Source: Helicobacter sp. MIT 05-5293 (GTDB lineage: Bacteria > Campylobacterota > Campylobacteria > Campylobacterales > Helicobacteraceae). From it: a DNA stretch of 64,000 nucleotides. The notes beneath the pieces were generated by a model. The model did no database searches. It saw nothing but the letters and a program-made list of their open reading frames with translations, and had not been told where the DNA came from. Within the stretch, counting starts at the first letter, position 1. Every line of letters begins with the position of its first letter. Location of the stretch: positions 806,001 to 870,000 of the forward strand of contig NZ_JROZ02000001.1 of assembly GCF_000765665.2 (NCBI RefSeq), in the 5' to 3' direction. This document shows positions 1 to 8,753 of this stretch, piece after piece. The translations under genes were made by a program, and so were the position numbers.

Positions 1-98
1 TTTTACTCACTCTTGTGAATCTAAAAGATGGTCTTGTCGTGTGGGACGATGAAGTCAATATCATTAAAGTTGGCTCAAATAAATCAGTCAGCTGGTAA
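1..98 (+). CDS. 3' end of a lipoprotein-type protein (LpoB-like), partial
   Basis: The frame starting at base 3 is open to a TAA at 96-98 and encodes the last 31 residues of a protein that begins outside the window. The peptide has a beta-strand pattern with a 'DGLVVWDDE' stretch, which resembles the C-terminal strand of LpoB/FlgO-type lipoproteins ('tG.vvW.d'). In H. pylori an LpoB-like lipoprotein gene precedes lpp20, as far as I remember, so context agrees. The next gene starts 28 bases further on, in the same direction, so the two are probably cotranscribed. The assignment rests on a short fragment and on position; the reading frame itself is clear. Confidence 0.5.
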   Translation, partial: LLTLVNLKDGLVVWDDEVNIIKVGSNKSVSW

Positions 99-126
99 TC
101 TCAAATTTTATTTTAAGGAGTTCATA

Positions 127-699
127 ATGAAAAAAATACTTTTAGGAAGTGTAATAGCTGCAGCAATGATCGTTGGTTGTGCTAATAAGGACAATGCTTT
201 GGGTGAAGGTGGAAAGAAAATTGATAAAAAAGCACTCCAAGCACTTAGTATTCAAGGTGCTCCAAATTGGGTGCTTAATGCAGGGCAAGGCGATATGAGT
301 GCTGTAGGCGATGCTCCTATCATCAATGGTGATTTGGGTTTTGCACGCACAGAAGCATTAGCTCTAGCGCGTGATGAGCTTGCTCGACAAGTCGGCGTGG
401 AAGTCAATAGTGCGCTTAGTCGTGCAGCAAAAGCAAGCACAAGCTCTTCAATGCAAAATTCACAAATTGAAACATTAAGTGAGCAAATTACACAACAATC
501 GACTTCTCAACTACTTAGTGGGACAAAGCAAACAGATACTTGGATCACTCAAGATGCAAGCAGAGTTTTCGTGCTTCTCAAATTAAGTCCTGAAAATCAA
601 GCTAAACTTAAAGCAAATGTGAAACAACAAATCAATAAGTCTAAAGTCCCTGCTGATATTAAAACTCAAGCTTTGAAGACTATAGATTCTGAATTCTAA
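127..699 (+). CDS. lpp20: LPP20 family lipoprotein
   Basis: A 190-residue lipoprotein precursor. The start is ATG 127, preceded by AAGGAG at 115-120; a longer in-frame extension upstream overlaps the preceding gene and has no ribosome site. Residues 1-18 form a lipoprotein signal peptide (MKK, hydrophobic core, then IVGC with the lipidated cysteine at 18). The mature part carries 'GAPNWVLNAGQGDMSAVG' followed by a helical segment rich in Ala, Gln and Ser, the pattern of LPP20 proteins. H. pylori Lpp20 is a surface-exposed, secreted antigen; its exact cellular role is unsettled. It lies between two other lipoprotein genes and is 21 bases from the next, so it probably belongs to one operon. Confidence 0.85.
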   Translation: MKKILLGSVIAAAMIVGCANKDNALGEGGKKIDKKALQALSIQGAPNWVLNAGQGDMSAVGDAPIINGDLGFARTEALALARDELARQVGVEVNSALSRAAKASTSSSMQNSQIETLSEQITQQSTSQLLSGTKQTDTWITQDASRVFVLLKLSPENQAKLKANVKQQINKSKVPADIKTQALKTIDSEF

Positions 700-720
700 A
701 AATCAATATAGAGAAAGTAA

Positions 721-1650
721 ATGAATCATCTTTGTAAAATAGGGCTACTCATTTTTACAATATTTCTATGGGGAGGGTGCTTAGGGAGTTCTTCCCTCAC
801 ACCGCCTTCTTGGTTTGCTACTACTCCGAAAGACGATTCACTCTTTGTTGGCTTTGGCAATGCGAAGACATTAGATGCTGCTAAAGCCAATGCTTTAAGT
901 GATATTATCACGCAGATTAATGTAAGTGTCCAATCACAATTTAATCTTAACACACAGCGTCAGAATAGCAATATTGAATATCACTCAAGCAATGATGTGT
1001 GGCTAGATAGCTCTAATATTGAAATCGGTAGTGTCCAATACACCAAAAATGAATTCAAAAATAATCTCTACTATGTCCAAGCACAGATTCCCAAAACTGC
1101 GCTTATTAAACAATTTCAAACAAAATTTAACAATCTCTACAATATGCTCAATGCAAGTAAAATTGGTCAATGCCAAGCACTCTCTGCAAAAGAATTTGCC
1201 CTACTTTCACAAAATATTGAGAATCTTCAGCTGTATGCCTTGTATTTAGAGACTTTAAATCAATCTACCCAAGATCTCTCAAAATTTGAGAATCTTTTAG
1301 CGCAAAATTCACCCTTACCTCAAGCAAAACTACTCATAAATAGCAATGATACAAGTTCTGTGATTAAAGAAATGATTAAAAATGATATGATCAAGGAATA
1401 TGGACATTTTTATGCTATTGATGCAAATGCAAAAAACACACTCAAAAATGATGTCATAATTAGCACTAATGGCAAAGAAGTAAAAATTGAAGTAACACTT
1501 ACTATTTTGGATTGCAAAAACAATCCATCTTTTAGCACAAGAGTTACACACACCCATAGTGCATCAAAACAATACGATGCGTTGCGTTTTGCTTCTCAAC
1601 GAGTAAGCGTTCAGCTTTATAAACAAATCCAAGAATGGATTGAGCGTTAA
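721..1650 (+). CDS. LPP20-related lipoprotein (HP1457-like)
   Basis: A 309-residue lipoprotein precursor: short N-terminus, hydrophobic segment to residue 19, lipobox LWGGC with Cys20. Residues about 27-60 contain 'PPSWFATTPKDDSLFVGFG' followed by 'AKANALSDIITQINVSVQS'. This is the LPP20-fold signature (P.W......yvGig... A...Al.di...i.v.v.s), as in the H. pylori gene next to lpp20. The second half (about 150-309) has no recognised motif. It follows lpp20 by 21 bases and ends 12 bases from the convergent murE gene. The predicted location is a lipid-anchored periplasmic or outer-membrane protein. Its function is unknown; the family call is firmer than any role. Confidence 0.75.
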   Translation: MNHLCKIGLLIFTIFLWGGCLGSSSLTPPSWFATTPKDDSLFVGFGNAKTLDAAKANALSDIITQINVSVQSQFNLNTQRQNSNIEYHSSNDVWLDSSNIEIGSVQYTKNEFKNNLYYVQAQIPKTALIKQFQTKFNNLYNMLNASKIGQCQALSAKEFALLSQNIENLQLYALYLETLNQSTQDLSKFENLLAQNSPLPQAKLLINSNDTSSVIKEMIKNDMIKEYGHFYAIDANAKNTLKNDVIISTNGKEVKIEVTLTILDCKNNPSFSTRVTHTHSASKQYDALRFASQRVSVQLYKQIQEWIER

Positions 1651-1661
1651 GGCATTATTTT

Positions 1662-2978
1662 CTATTTAAAGAAATTGCGCACAATTTCCCGATCATCAAA
1701 GTGAATCTTTTCATTCCCAATGATTTGATAATCTTCATCACCTTTACCCAAGATCAATAGCACTTCATTTGATTCAAGATTCTCTAAAGCAGATAAAATC
1801 GCCTTTTTGCGATCAGATTCGACAAATACATTTTGCTTGTTATCAATGCCTGAAAGTATTTCACTAATAATATCTTGAGGATTCTCATTGCGTGGATTAT
1901 CGCTTGTAACATAAATTTTATGTGCAAATTCCCGCGCACACGCTCCCATTCTTGCTCTCTTGCTTCTGTCTCGATCACCCCCTGCTCCAAAAACAACAGC
2001 AATCTTCTGACGCTTAAAGCTTTCAAAAATTTGTCTCATTCCATCTTCTGTGTGGGCAAAATCCACAATCACTAAAGGATTCTGATGTATGATTTCCATG
2101 CGTCCGCTCACACCCCCAAAATGTTCTAAAGCTTGAGCAATGGCGTTTAAACGCGCAGATGTGAGAATCTTCACCGCTCCCATTGCAGCTAAGATATTGT
2201 AAAGATTGTGTTTGCCATATAAATGTGTGTCAATAGTCGTTGTTTCTACTTCTTGCTGATACTTCCAGCTCAAATGGGCATCAATCCCATTTTCTAACGC
2301 ATAAGCATCTACACTCAAATACCCTTTATGCTCAATTCCATAAGTAAAGGCATTTGTAGGATTAAAGTCAGCATACGATTCATCAAGATTAATCAGCTTA
2401 GATTCAGAAGTAGCAAAAAATTGATTTTTGATGCGCCGATATTCCTCGATACTTTTATGATAATCCAAATGATCACTCGTGATATTGCTTAAGATTCTTA
2501 ACGCAAAGTCAATCCCTGCAATGCGCTCCTGCTCTATGGCATGAGAGCTCACCTCCATCACAAAAAAATCACAACATTCCATAGCGGCAATTTCAAGATT
2601 CTCATACAGCTCTAACACGCTTGGTGTAGTCAATCCTTTGGGTTTAATCCTTTTCTCATTGACAAAAAAACCTCTTGTGCCTAAAAGTCCCACACGATAG
2701 TTAAGATCCAGCAATAAAGAATAAATGATCGCTGCCGTAGTCGTTTTGCCATTTGTGCCAGTGATGCCAATAATTTTCATTGGTTTATCTGAAGGGGCGA
2801 TACAAAAAATCTCATTTAAATTTCGAGATTCTATAATATTATCGCTTTGAGTGATAAAATGTGCATTGCGTTTTGTTTTCACGAGCAAAATAGAATCTAA
2901 AGATTCTACAAGCCTTGTATCATCTGTGATTGCCGAATAGTCTTTGCCCTTATAGTTTATGTTTTTTTGTAGAATCAT
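1662..2978 (-). CDS. murE: UDP-N-acetylmuramoyl-tripeptide synthetase MurE
   Basis: MurE adds the third residue (meso-diaminopimelate in this lineage) to UDP-MurNAc-L-Ala-D-Glu in the cytoplasm during peptidoglycan synthesis. With ATG 2978 as start (AAAGG six bases upstream; the TTG just before it is less likely) the protein has 438 residues. It shows the Mur-ligase ATP site GTNGKTT at 74-80, 'MEVSSHAIEQ' at 141-150, the lysine expected to be carbamylated at 184 ('RRIK'), and DNPR at 360-363. The last motif marks meso-DAP rather than lysine specificity. It overlaps the end of the upstream hypothetical gene by 29 bases, so translation is probably coupled. The order nfu-hyp-murE is that of H. 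pylori. Confidence 0.95.
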   Translation of the reverse strand: MILQKNINYKGKDYSAITDDTRLVESLDSILLVKTKRNAHFITQSDNIIESRNLNEIFCIAPSDKPMKIIGITGTNGKTTTAAIIYSLLLDLNYRVGLLGTRGFFVNEKRIKPKGLTTPSVLELYENLEIAAMECCDFFVMEVSSHAIEQERIAGIDFALRILSNITSDHLDYHKSIEEYRRIKNQFFATSESKLINLDESYADFNPTNAFTYGIEHKGYLSVDAYALENGIDAHLSWKYQQEVETTTIDTHLYGKHNLYNILAAMGAVKILTSARLNAIAQALEHFGGVSGRMEIIHQNPLVIVDFAHTEDGMRQIFESFKRQKIAVVFGAGGDRDRSKRARMGACAREFAHKIYVTSDNPRNENPQDIISEILSGIDNKQNVFVESDRKKAILSALENLESNEVLLILGKGDEDYQIIGNEKIHFDDREIVRNFFK

Positions 2979-3582
2979 CAATTACCTTTTGTAGAATTTG
3001 TTCGATTTCTTTATCATAAAAAACATTTTTTTTAAGCGATTCGATATAATCCATTGAAATATCTTCATAATTATTATCAACTAGATAATTTAAAAACTCA
3101 TAAAAATCACTTTTATTGGTAAAGACAATTTTTGTGCTAAATATCAAATCTTCAAAGGCTTCTTTGAAACTTTCTTTGGTTTGTGCAATGCGCTTGAAGT
3201 CCTCATACAAAATGCCATTAATTGAATCTGCCTTCAGTGCTTCAATAGTTTTAATCGTATCAAAAATTTTAGTCGTGCTTTTATCAAAGCTTTTAATTGT
3301 CTCAAGCATCTGTTTTTGAGCTTGCCTCTTAGAAATCTCTTGTGTAAGTAAAATCTGATAGTATTCGTATAATCCCAAAGCTTGCTCTTCAAAATCAGTC
3401 GCCATATCAGCAAGTAAAATACCAATCATAGATTCGGTATTGTCAGAATCTAGAGCAAGATTCTTAGCAAAAAACTCATAGGCTTGCTGATATTTTTTTG
3501 CGCTTAAAAGCTCGAAACCTTTTTTGTTGTTTCTATTGAGAATATGACGAGTATTTTGATCAGTCAGTTTAATGATTTCCAT
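2950..3582 (-). CDS. Hypothetical protein, helical, TPR-like N-terminus (HP1493-like)
   Basis: A 210-residue soluble protein without signal peptide or membrane segment. Residues 18-50 ('NKKGFELLSAKKYQQAYEFFAKNLALD') look like one tetratricopeptide-type helix pair; the rest is predicted to be almost wholly helical and charged. No catalytic motif is visible. It lies between nfu and murE, overlapping murE by 29 bases, and a gene of unknown function occupies the same place in H. pylori. A scaffold or adaptor role is possible but is inference from the TPR-like stretch only. Confidence 0.7.
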   Translation of the reverse strand: MEIIKLTDQNTRHILNRNNKKGFELLSAKKYQQAYEFFAKNLALDSDNTESMIGILLADMATDFEEQALGLYEYYQILLTQEISKRQAQKQMLETIKSFDKSTTKIFDTIKTIEALKADSINGILYEDFKRIAQTKESFKEAFEDLIFSTKIVFTNKSDFYEFLNYLVDNNYEDISMDYIESLKKNVFYDKEIEQILQKVIDDSTKKHKL

Positions 3583-3603
3583 AATGATTCTGTCCGTATC
3601 CTT

Positions 3604-3873
3604 CTATAATATTTTGTTTTCTTCTCCGTGCAAAATATTGACAATAGCGATGTCTGGGTGTATCTCTTCCTTGAGACGATTTTCAATAGCGTATTTTAAT
3701 GTATTGCTAGAGCTTGGACAGCCTTTGCAAGCTCCTTCCAATCTGACATAAACTTTTGCATCTCTGATTCCTAAAAGTGTAATATCTCCTCCGTCCAATG
3801 TCAATGTAGGACGAATCTTTTCTATCACAAGCTCTACTGGTTTTTTTAGCTCTTCATCAGTAAAAGGAAACAT
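3604..3873 (-). CDS. nfu: NifU-like (NFU domain) iron-sulfur carrier protein
   Basis: An 89-residue single-domain protein. It has the NFU core: helix-strand 'IRPTLTLDGGDITLLGI', then 'VRLEGACKGCPSS' with the CxxC pair at residues 49 and 52 (numbered from ATG 3873). The pair binds a transient Fe-S cluster at a dimer interface for delivery to apoproteins. GGAG lies seven bases upstream of ATG 3873; the TTG one codon earlier is a poorer start. It is the first gene of the nfu-hyp-murE run and is divergent from the TRAP operon. H. pylori has a second, NIF-type scaffold elsewhere, so this protein is probably the carrier rather than the main scaffold. Confidence 0.9.
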   Translation of the reverse strand: MFPFTDEELKKPVELVIEKIRPTLTLDGGDITLLGIRDAKVYVRLEGACKGCPSSSNTLKYAIENRLKEEIHPDIAIVNILHGEENKIL

Positions 3874-3960
3874 CAATAAACTCCGTGTAAATTTAATACA
3901 AATAATTTCTTGAAATAAACTTTTGTAAATTCTAGCGTATTTTTGTAATATTTTAATTGC

Positions 3961-4002
3961 AAAAATTGACTAAAGATTCTAATTGAGCTAAGTCAAATTT
4001 TT
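3961..4002. promoter_or_regulatory. Inverted repeat in the nfu / dctP divergent region
   Basis: AAAAATTGACT at 3961-3971 faces AGTCAAATTTTT at 3991-4002, giving a stem of 11 pairs with one bulged base and a 19-base loop. It sits between two divergent genes, so it is unlikely to be a terminator and could be an operator. A second, shorter dyad GTTAGA-N10-TCTAAC lies at 4093-4114, just upstream of dctP and near a possible -10 (TATAGT, 4088-4093). I cannot name a regulator. Confidence 0.3.
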
Positions 4003-4144
4003 GTTTATAAATTACACAGATTGAGATTTAACGCCATAAATTAAAGAAAATACTAAATACTTTATGAAAAATATTTTTAAAATTAAAATATAGTTAGATT
4101 TTGGAATTTCTAACATAAATACAAATTCACAAGGGAGTAAGTCA

Positions 4145-5143
4145 ATGAAGAAGATTTTGGGCTTAGTGCTAGGTTGTTTAGTAATATTAGGTTTGACAGG
4201 GTGTGGTGACGGAGAAAAAGATGTGTATAAAGTAAAATTCGCTCATGTGGTAAGCATGAATACACCTAAAGGACAAGCTGCAGAATTTTTTGCCAAAAGA
4301 GTAGATGAACTTAGCGGTGGCAAAATTAAAGTCGAAGTATTTCCTAGTGCGCAGTTAGTCGATGATGATAAAGTATTCCAAGAGCTTGCTAGAAATAATG
4401 TTCAAATGGCGGCTCCTAGTTTTTCGAAATTTACTCCTATTGCAAAAGAATTTAATGTATGGGATATACCTTTTATTTTCCGCGATACAGAGCATTTACA
4501 TAATGTAATGGATGGAGAAGCAGGTGAGATTCTAAAAGAATCATTGTCCAAAAAAGGGATTATTGCGCTTGATTATTGGGACGCTGGATTCAAACAATTT
4601 AGCACAAATAAAAAGCCTATTATTTTGCCTGAAGATGCTAAAGGACAAAAAATGAGAATTATGAGTTCTCGTGTTCTTGAAGAGCAAACTAAAGCCATTG
4701 GAGCAATTCCTCAAGTCTTGCCCTTTGGAGAAGTTTATTCTGCACTTTCTACAGGTGTCGTAGATGCAGCTGAAAATCCTCTCTCTAATCTTTATAATTC
4801 AAAGTTTTATGAAGTGCAAGATTCAATCACAATTTCTAACCATGGTTATTTAGGTTATTTAGTCGTTGTTAGCGAAGGATTCTGGAAAGGCTTACCTGAC
4901 GACCTTAAAGATATTTTTAAACAAGCTTTACACGAAGCAACACTTTTTGAAAGAGAAGAAAGTGCTAAAGAAGAGCAAATTTTACTAGAAAAACTTCAAA
5001 AAGATGATGCAACCAAAACACAAGTAATCTTCCTTAATGACGAGCAAAAAGCACGATGGCAAGAAGAAATGAAAGCTATTTATCCTAAATTTTACGATAT
5101 TGTAGGAAAAGAAATCATTGATAAAATTATTGAAACAAAATAA
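4145..5143 (+). CDS. dctP: TRAP transporter solute-binding lipoprotein, DctP family
   Basis: A 332-residue periplasmic binding protein of a tripartite ATP-independent transporter. The signal peptide ends in LTGC (Cys20), so it is lipid-anchored, which differs from the soluble DctP of Rhodobacter. The start is ATG 4145 with AAGGGAG upstream. The region from residue 175 to 240, with 'MRIMSSRVLEEQTKAIGA', 'PFGEVYSALSTGVVDAAEN' and 'FYEVQDSITISNHGYLGY', matches the DctP subfamily. Its arginine and asparagine contacts bind C4-dicarboxylates such as malate, succinate and fumarate. The membrane subunits follow directly. Fumarate or succinate uptake would suit a microaerophile with an mqo gene, but the substrate is inferred from the subfamily. 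Confidence 0.88.
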   Translation: MKKILGLVLGCLVILGLTGCGDGEKDVYKVKFAHVVSMNTPKGQAAEFFAKRVDELSGGKIKVEVFPSAQLVDDDKVFQELARNNVQMAAPSFSKFTPIAKEFNVWDIPFIFRDTEHLHNVMDGEAGEILKESLSKKGIIALDYWDAGFKQFSTNKKPIILPEDAKGQKMRIMSSRVLEEQTKAIGAIPQVLPFGEVYSALSTGVVDAAENPLSNLYNSKFYEVQDSITISNHGYLGYLVVVSEGFWKGLPDDLKDIFKQALHEATLFEREESAKEEQILLEKLQKDDATKTQVIFLNDEQKARWQEEMKAIYPKFYDIVGKEIIDKIIETK

Positions 5144-5166
5144 TACGATTGTTATCAGGAGAATTT

Positions 5167-5784
5167 ATGCTCAGTTGGATAGCTAAACCTTTCGTTTGGG
5201 CTCACCATAGCCCAACGATCAATAAAATCTTTTCTATCTTAGATTCTATTATTGCCTCCATTAATAAAAATATCGCAGTAACAGGATTATGTATAGGTGT
5301 TATCATTACGGCTATTAATGTTATTTTTCGCTACATGGCAGGGCTATTTCCAGATATTTTTACAATTTCATTGACATGGGCAGAAGAAATTGCACGTTAT
5401 TGTTTTTTGTGGTCTGCTTTTTTTGGAGCAGCTTATGGTTTTCGCAAGGGAGTGCATATTGCTGTTACAATGCTAATTGAAAAATTCCCCCCCAAAATTG
5501 CTAAAACATGTGTTATATTAACACATATCCTCAATTCTGTATTTTTAGGTTTTATGGCATACGCAGGAGCAATGGTATGTTATGATAACTTTTTGCTTGG
5601 CTATATGAGTGAAGCTCTTCACAATGTCCCTTTATGGATTTTTTTGTTGTGCTTACCTTTAGCATTTATTGGGGCTACTTATCGCTCAATTGAAAAAATT
5701 TATGAAGTGTCTTGGACGCCTGCAGACAAAGTGATAAAGAATGCAGAAGCAGAGATGATTCACGATTCTGTGATTAAAGATTAG
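5167..5784 (+). CDS. dctQ: TRAP transporter small permease, DctQ family
   Basis: A 205-residue membrane protein with four hydrophobic segments, at about residues 36-56, 75-97, 115-135 and 155-175. The second is preceded by 'FTISLTWAEEIARYCFLW', the usual DctQ signature (W.EE..r....w). The start is ATG 5167 with CAGGAG at 5156-5161; a TTG at 5149 would place the start inside the ribosome-site region and is rejected. It lies 23 bases after dctP and eight before dctM. The subunit is essential in TRAP systems and bridges the binding protein and the large permease, although how it takes part in transport is not fully settled. Confidence 0.88.
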   Translation: MLSWIAKPFVWAHHSPTINKIFSILDSIIASINKNIAVTGLCIGVIITAINVIFRYMAGLFPDIFTISLTWAEEIARYCFLWSAFFGAAYGFRKGVHIAVTMLIEKFPPKIAKTCVILTHILNSVFLGFMAYAGAMVCYDNFLLGYMSEALHNVPLWIFLLCLPLAFIGATYRSIEKIYEVSWTPADKVIKNAEAEMIHDSVIKD

Positions 5785-5792
5785 GAGTATCA

Positions 5793-7067
5793 ATGAGCGT
5801 TGCTTATTTATTGCTTGTTTTATTTGGATTGTTATTGCTTGGTGTGCCTGTGTCAATAGCCTTAGGTGTGAGTGCTATAAGTGCAATGCTCATTTTTACT
5901 TCTTATAATGTTGTAGGTGCTGCTGAAATTATGCTTAACGGATTAAAACCCGCTCTGATGGCTATTCCAATGTTTATTTTGGCAGGCTCTTTAATGAGTA
6001 AAGGGAGTTCAGCACAACGCATTGTAGATTTTGCTAAATCACTTGTAGGACATTTGCCCGGTGGTTTGCCCATGAGTGCGATTTTGGCTTGTATCATTTT
6101 TGCAGCTGTGAGTGGAAGCTCTCCAGCAACGGTGGTTGCTGTCGGATCTGTAATGTTTATCGCAATCAAAAATGCAGGTTATCCCAAAAGTTATGCTGTT
6201 GGAGCAATCACATCGGCTGGAAGTCTAGGTATTTTAATACCTCCATCAGTTGTAATGATTGTATATGGAGTAACTGCAGAAGTTTCAATTGAAAAACTCT
6301 TTATGGCAGGCATTGTTCCGGGCTTAATGATTGGCTCTATGATGATGCTTTATGCGTATATAGGTGCAAAAAGGCTGAATTTCAAGGCTACCTCTCCAGA
6401 ATCCTTACACATTCGTTTTAAAAAATTTCGTGAAGCATTTTGGGCATTATTAATTATCTTTGTTATTATTGGCGGGATTTACGGCGGTATATTCACTGCT
6501 ACTGAAGCCGCTGGGATTAGTGCTGTCTATGCTTTTATTGTTTCTGTATTTGTGTATAAAGATATTAAGGTTAAAGACCTCTACGGAGTATTCTTAGATG
6601 CAGCAATTACGACTGCAATGATATTCTTTATTATTGGATTTGCTGTTATCTTTGCACACTTCCTTACAAGTGAGCGCATACCTCATTTGATCGCAGAATT
6701 TCTCGTTGCACAACAAATGAGTTGGTGGATGTTTTTGATTCTTGTAAATATTGTTCTTTTTATGATGGGGCAATTTATGGAACCAAGCTCTGTCATTATG
6801 ATCATGACTCCTTTGCTTTTACCAATTGCGTTAGCTTTAGGAATTGACCCTATTCACTTTGGCATAGTTATGGTTGTCAATATGGAGCTAGGAATGCTTA
6901 CCCCTCCTGTTGGGCTTAATCTTTTTGTTGCAAGTTCTTTGACAGGATTAAGCCTTAAAGATGTAACAACCTCAGTTCTTCCATGGCTTGCTGTAATGCT
7001 TTTGGGCTTATTGTTGATTACCTATGTTCCAGAGATTTCTCTTTGGCTACCCAATCAACTAAAATAA
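5793..7067 (+). CDS. dctM: TRAP transporter large permease, DctM family
   Basis: A 424-residue protein with about 12 membrane segments, the sodium- or proton-coupled transport subunit of the TRAP system. Family landmarks are visible: 'GVPVSIALGVSA' near residue 17, 'AIPMFILAGSLMSKG' near 56-70, 'AAVSGSSPATVVAVGS' near 107-122, and 'LGMLTPPVGLNLFV' near 365-380. It closes the dctPQM unit; 30 bases separate it from the phosphate permease, so readthrough into that gene is likely. Length and motifs are normal, so the transporter appears intact. Confidence 0.92.
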   Translation: MSVAYLLLVLFGLLLLGVPVSIALGVSAISAMLIFTSYNVVGAAEIMLNGLKPALMAIPMFILAGSLMSKGSSAQRIVDFAKSLVGHLPGGLPMSAILACIIFAAVSGSSPATVVAVGSVMFIAIKNAGYPKSYAVGAITSAGSLGILIPPSVVMIVYGVTAEVSIEKLFMAGIVPGLMIGSMMMLYAYIGAKRLNFKATSPESLHIRFKKFREAFWALLIIFVIIGGIYGGIFTATEAAGISAVYAFIVSVFVYKDIKVKDLYGVFLDAAITTAMIFFIIGFAVIFAHFLTSERIPHLIAEFLVAQQMSWWMFLILVNIVLFMMGQFMEPSSVIMIMTPLLLPIALALGIDPIHFGIVMVVNMELGMLTPPVGLNLFVASSLTGLSLKDVTTSVLPWLAVMLLGLLLITYVPEISLWLPNQLK

Positions 7068-7097
7068 AATATAGTGATATATTTTAAAGGATAAATT

Positions 7098-8696
7098 ATG
7101 GATATTAAAAATATTAATCAAATTGAAGAAGCTACAAAATTTAATCAAAAGGATATAACAAAACTTTTTATTGTTTTGATTTTCTTTGTTGCCATTTCTT
7201 TATTAGCCATTTTCACACATATAGGCTATAGCAATATGCTTCTTTTAGTCTTTGCTACTATTGTCGGTGGATATATGGCGATGAACATTGGCGCAAATGA
7301 TGTGGCAAACAATGTTGGACCTGCTGTGGGTTCTCGTGCAATCACATTAGTAGGGGCAATCATCATTGCTGCTATTTGTGAAGCCGGAGGAGCAATGATT
7401 GCAGGTGGAGAAGTTGTGAATACAATCAAATCAGGCATTATTTCTCCTCATAACATCAGCGAAGCAAAAATCTTTGTAGCCCTTATGTTAGCTGCACTCA
7501 CTTCAGGGGCGGTTTGGCTACATTTAGCAACCGCTATTGGAGCACCTGTATCAACAACACATTCACTTGTAGGGGGTATTATTGGTGCAGGAATTGTCGC
7601 AGGAGGTTGGGGAGTAGTAAATTGGTTAGAATTAGCTCGTATTGCTTCAAGCTGGATTATTTCGCCCGTTCTTGGTGGTATTATTGCAGTAATTTTTTTG
7701 CTCATTATTAAAAAAAGCATTACCTACAAAGAGAATAAACGCGAAGCTGCAAAACGAGTCGTGCCTATATTAATTTTTATAATGACTTGGGCTTTTACAC
7801 TCTATCTTATTTTAAAAGGTTTAACAAAAATTCTACCCTCAATTCATTTAGGTGTATCCGTTATTGTGAGTTTAGTCGTTGCTATCATTGTTTATTTCAT
7901 CGTTCGTCCCATTGTTGCTAAAAAAGCAGATGTTTTATTAAACACAAAAGAAGATATTAATTCTCTTTTCACTATCCCACTTATCTTTTCTGCCGCACTT
8001 TTAAGCTTCGCACATGGTGCAAATGATGTAGCAAACGCAATAGGACCATTAGCTGCTATCAACGAGACGCTTAAAAATATCACCGAAAGTGTTGCTGTAA
8101 CCAAATCAAGTGTGCCACTTTGGATTATGTTTATAGGAGGGTTAGGAATTGCTTTAGGTTTAGCACTTTATGGACCAAGATTGATTAAAACCGTGGGTAA
8201 TGAAATTACCGATTTGGATAAAATGAGGGCTTTTTGTATTGCTATGAGTGCTGCTCTAACGGTTTTGTTAGCTTCTCAGCTTGGTTTGCCTGTCAGCTCA
8301 ACACATATCACAATTGGGGCAATTTTTGGGGTTGGATTTTTGCGCGAATATCTCAAAAAGCGTTATTATGAAATGCAGCAAACTATTATCGAAGCTCATA
8401 AAGGTAGAGATGCACAAGAAGTTGAAGCCTTTTTGGATAAATTTAATAAGGCTAGCATCAAGAGAAAAGGTATTCTTCTCGAAGAAATTAAAGTCAAAAA
8501 TCAAAACAGATTCAAGAATCTTCCCAACTTTGATAAAAAAGAGCGTAAAGCTCTCAAAAAGGCTTACAAACAAGAATTAGTCAAACGCAGTGCAATCAAT
8601 AAAATCATTGCATCTTGGCTCATTACGGTGCCTGCTTCAGCACTTCTTGGGGCATTTACTTATTTTATCATTATCAAAAGTGGTTTTGATCTTTAG
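7098..8696 (+). CDS. pit: Inorganic phosphate transporter, PiT family
   Basis: A 532-residue inner-membrane permease. Both inverted-repeat signatures of PiT/Pho-4 proteins are present: GANDVANNVG at 65-74 and GANDVANAIG at 307-316. Each is followed by a 'PVSTTH' / 'PVSSTH' element, at 150-155 and near 395. A charged cytoplasmic stretch lies at about 420-500, and a final membrane segment closes the protein. It imports phosphate (probably as a metal-phosphate complex) using the proton or sodium gradient. In H. pylori the homologous gene lies directly beside nfu; here the TRAP operon separates them. The following CNNM/CBS gene keeps the H. pylori order. Confidence 0.93.
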   Translation: MDIKNINQIEEATKFNQKDITKLFIVLIFFVAISLLAIFTHIGYSNMLLLVFATIVGGYMAMNIGANDVANNVGPAVGSRAITLVGAIIIAAICEAGGAMIAGGEVVNTIKSGIISPHNISEAKIFVALMLAALTSGAVWLHLATAIGAPVSTTHSLVGGIIGAGIVAGGWGVVNWLELARIASSWIISPVLGGIIAVIFLLIIKKSITYKENKREAAKRVVPILIFIMTWAFTLYLILKGLTKILPSIHLGVSVIVSLVVAIIVYFIVRPIVAKKADVLLNTKEDINSLFTIPLIFSAALLSFAHGANDVANAIGPLAAINETLKNITESVAVTKSSVPLWIMFIGGLGIALGLALYGPRLIKTVGNEITDLDKMRAFCIAMSAALTVLLASQLGLPVSSTHITIGAIFGVGFLREYLKKRYYEMQQTIIEAHKGRDAQEVEAFLDKFNKASIKRKGILLEEIKVKNQNRFKNLPNFDKKERKALKKAYKQELVKRSAINKIIASWLITVPASALLGAFTYFIIIKSGFDL

Positions 8697-8753
8697 TGTT
8701 TTAAAAGATTTGATTGATTACAATACTCGGGAATTTATTTTTAAGGAGTATTT

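Noticed and set aside
8281-8580. Open frame of 99 residues inside the phosphate permease gene, + strand
   Set aside because: It reads the permease region rich in Lys in another frame; no ribosome site and no family pattern.
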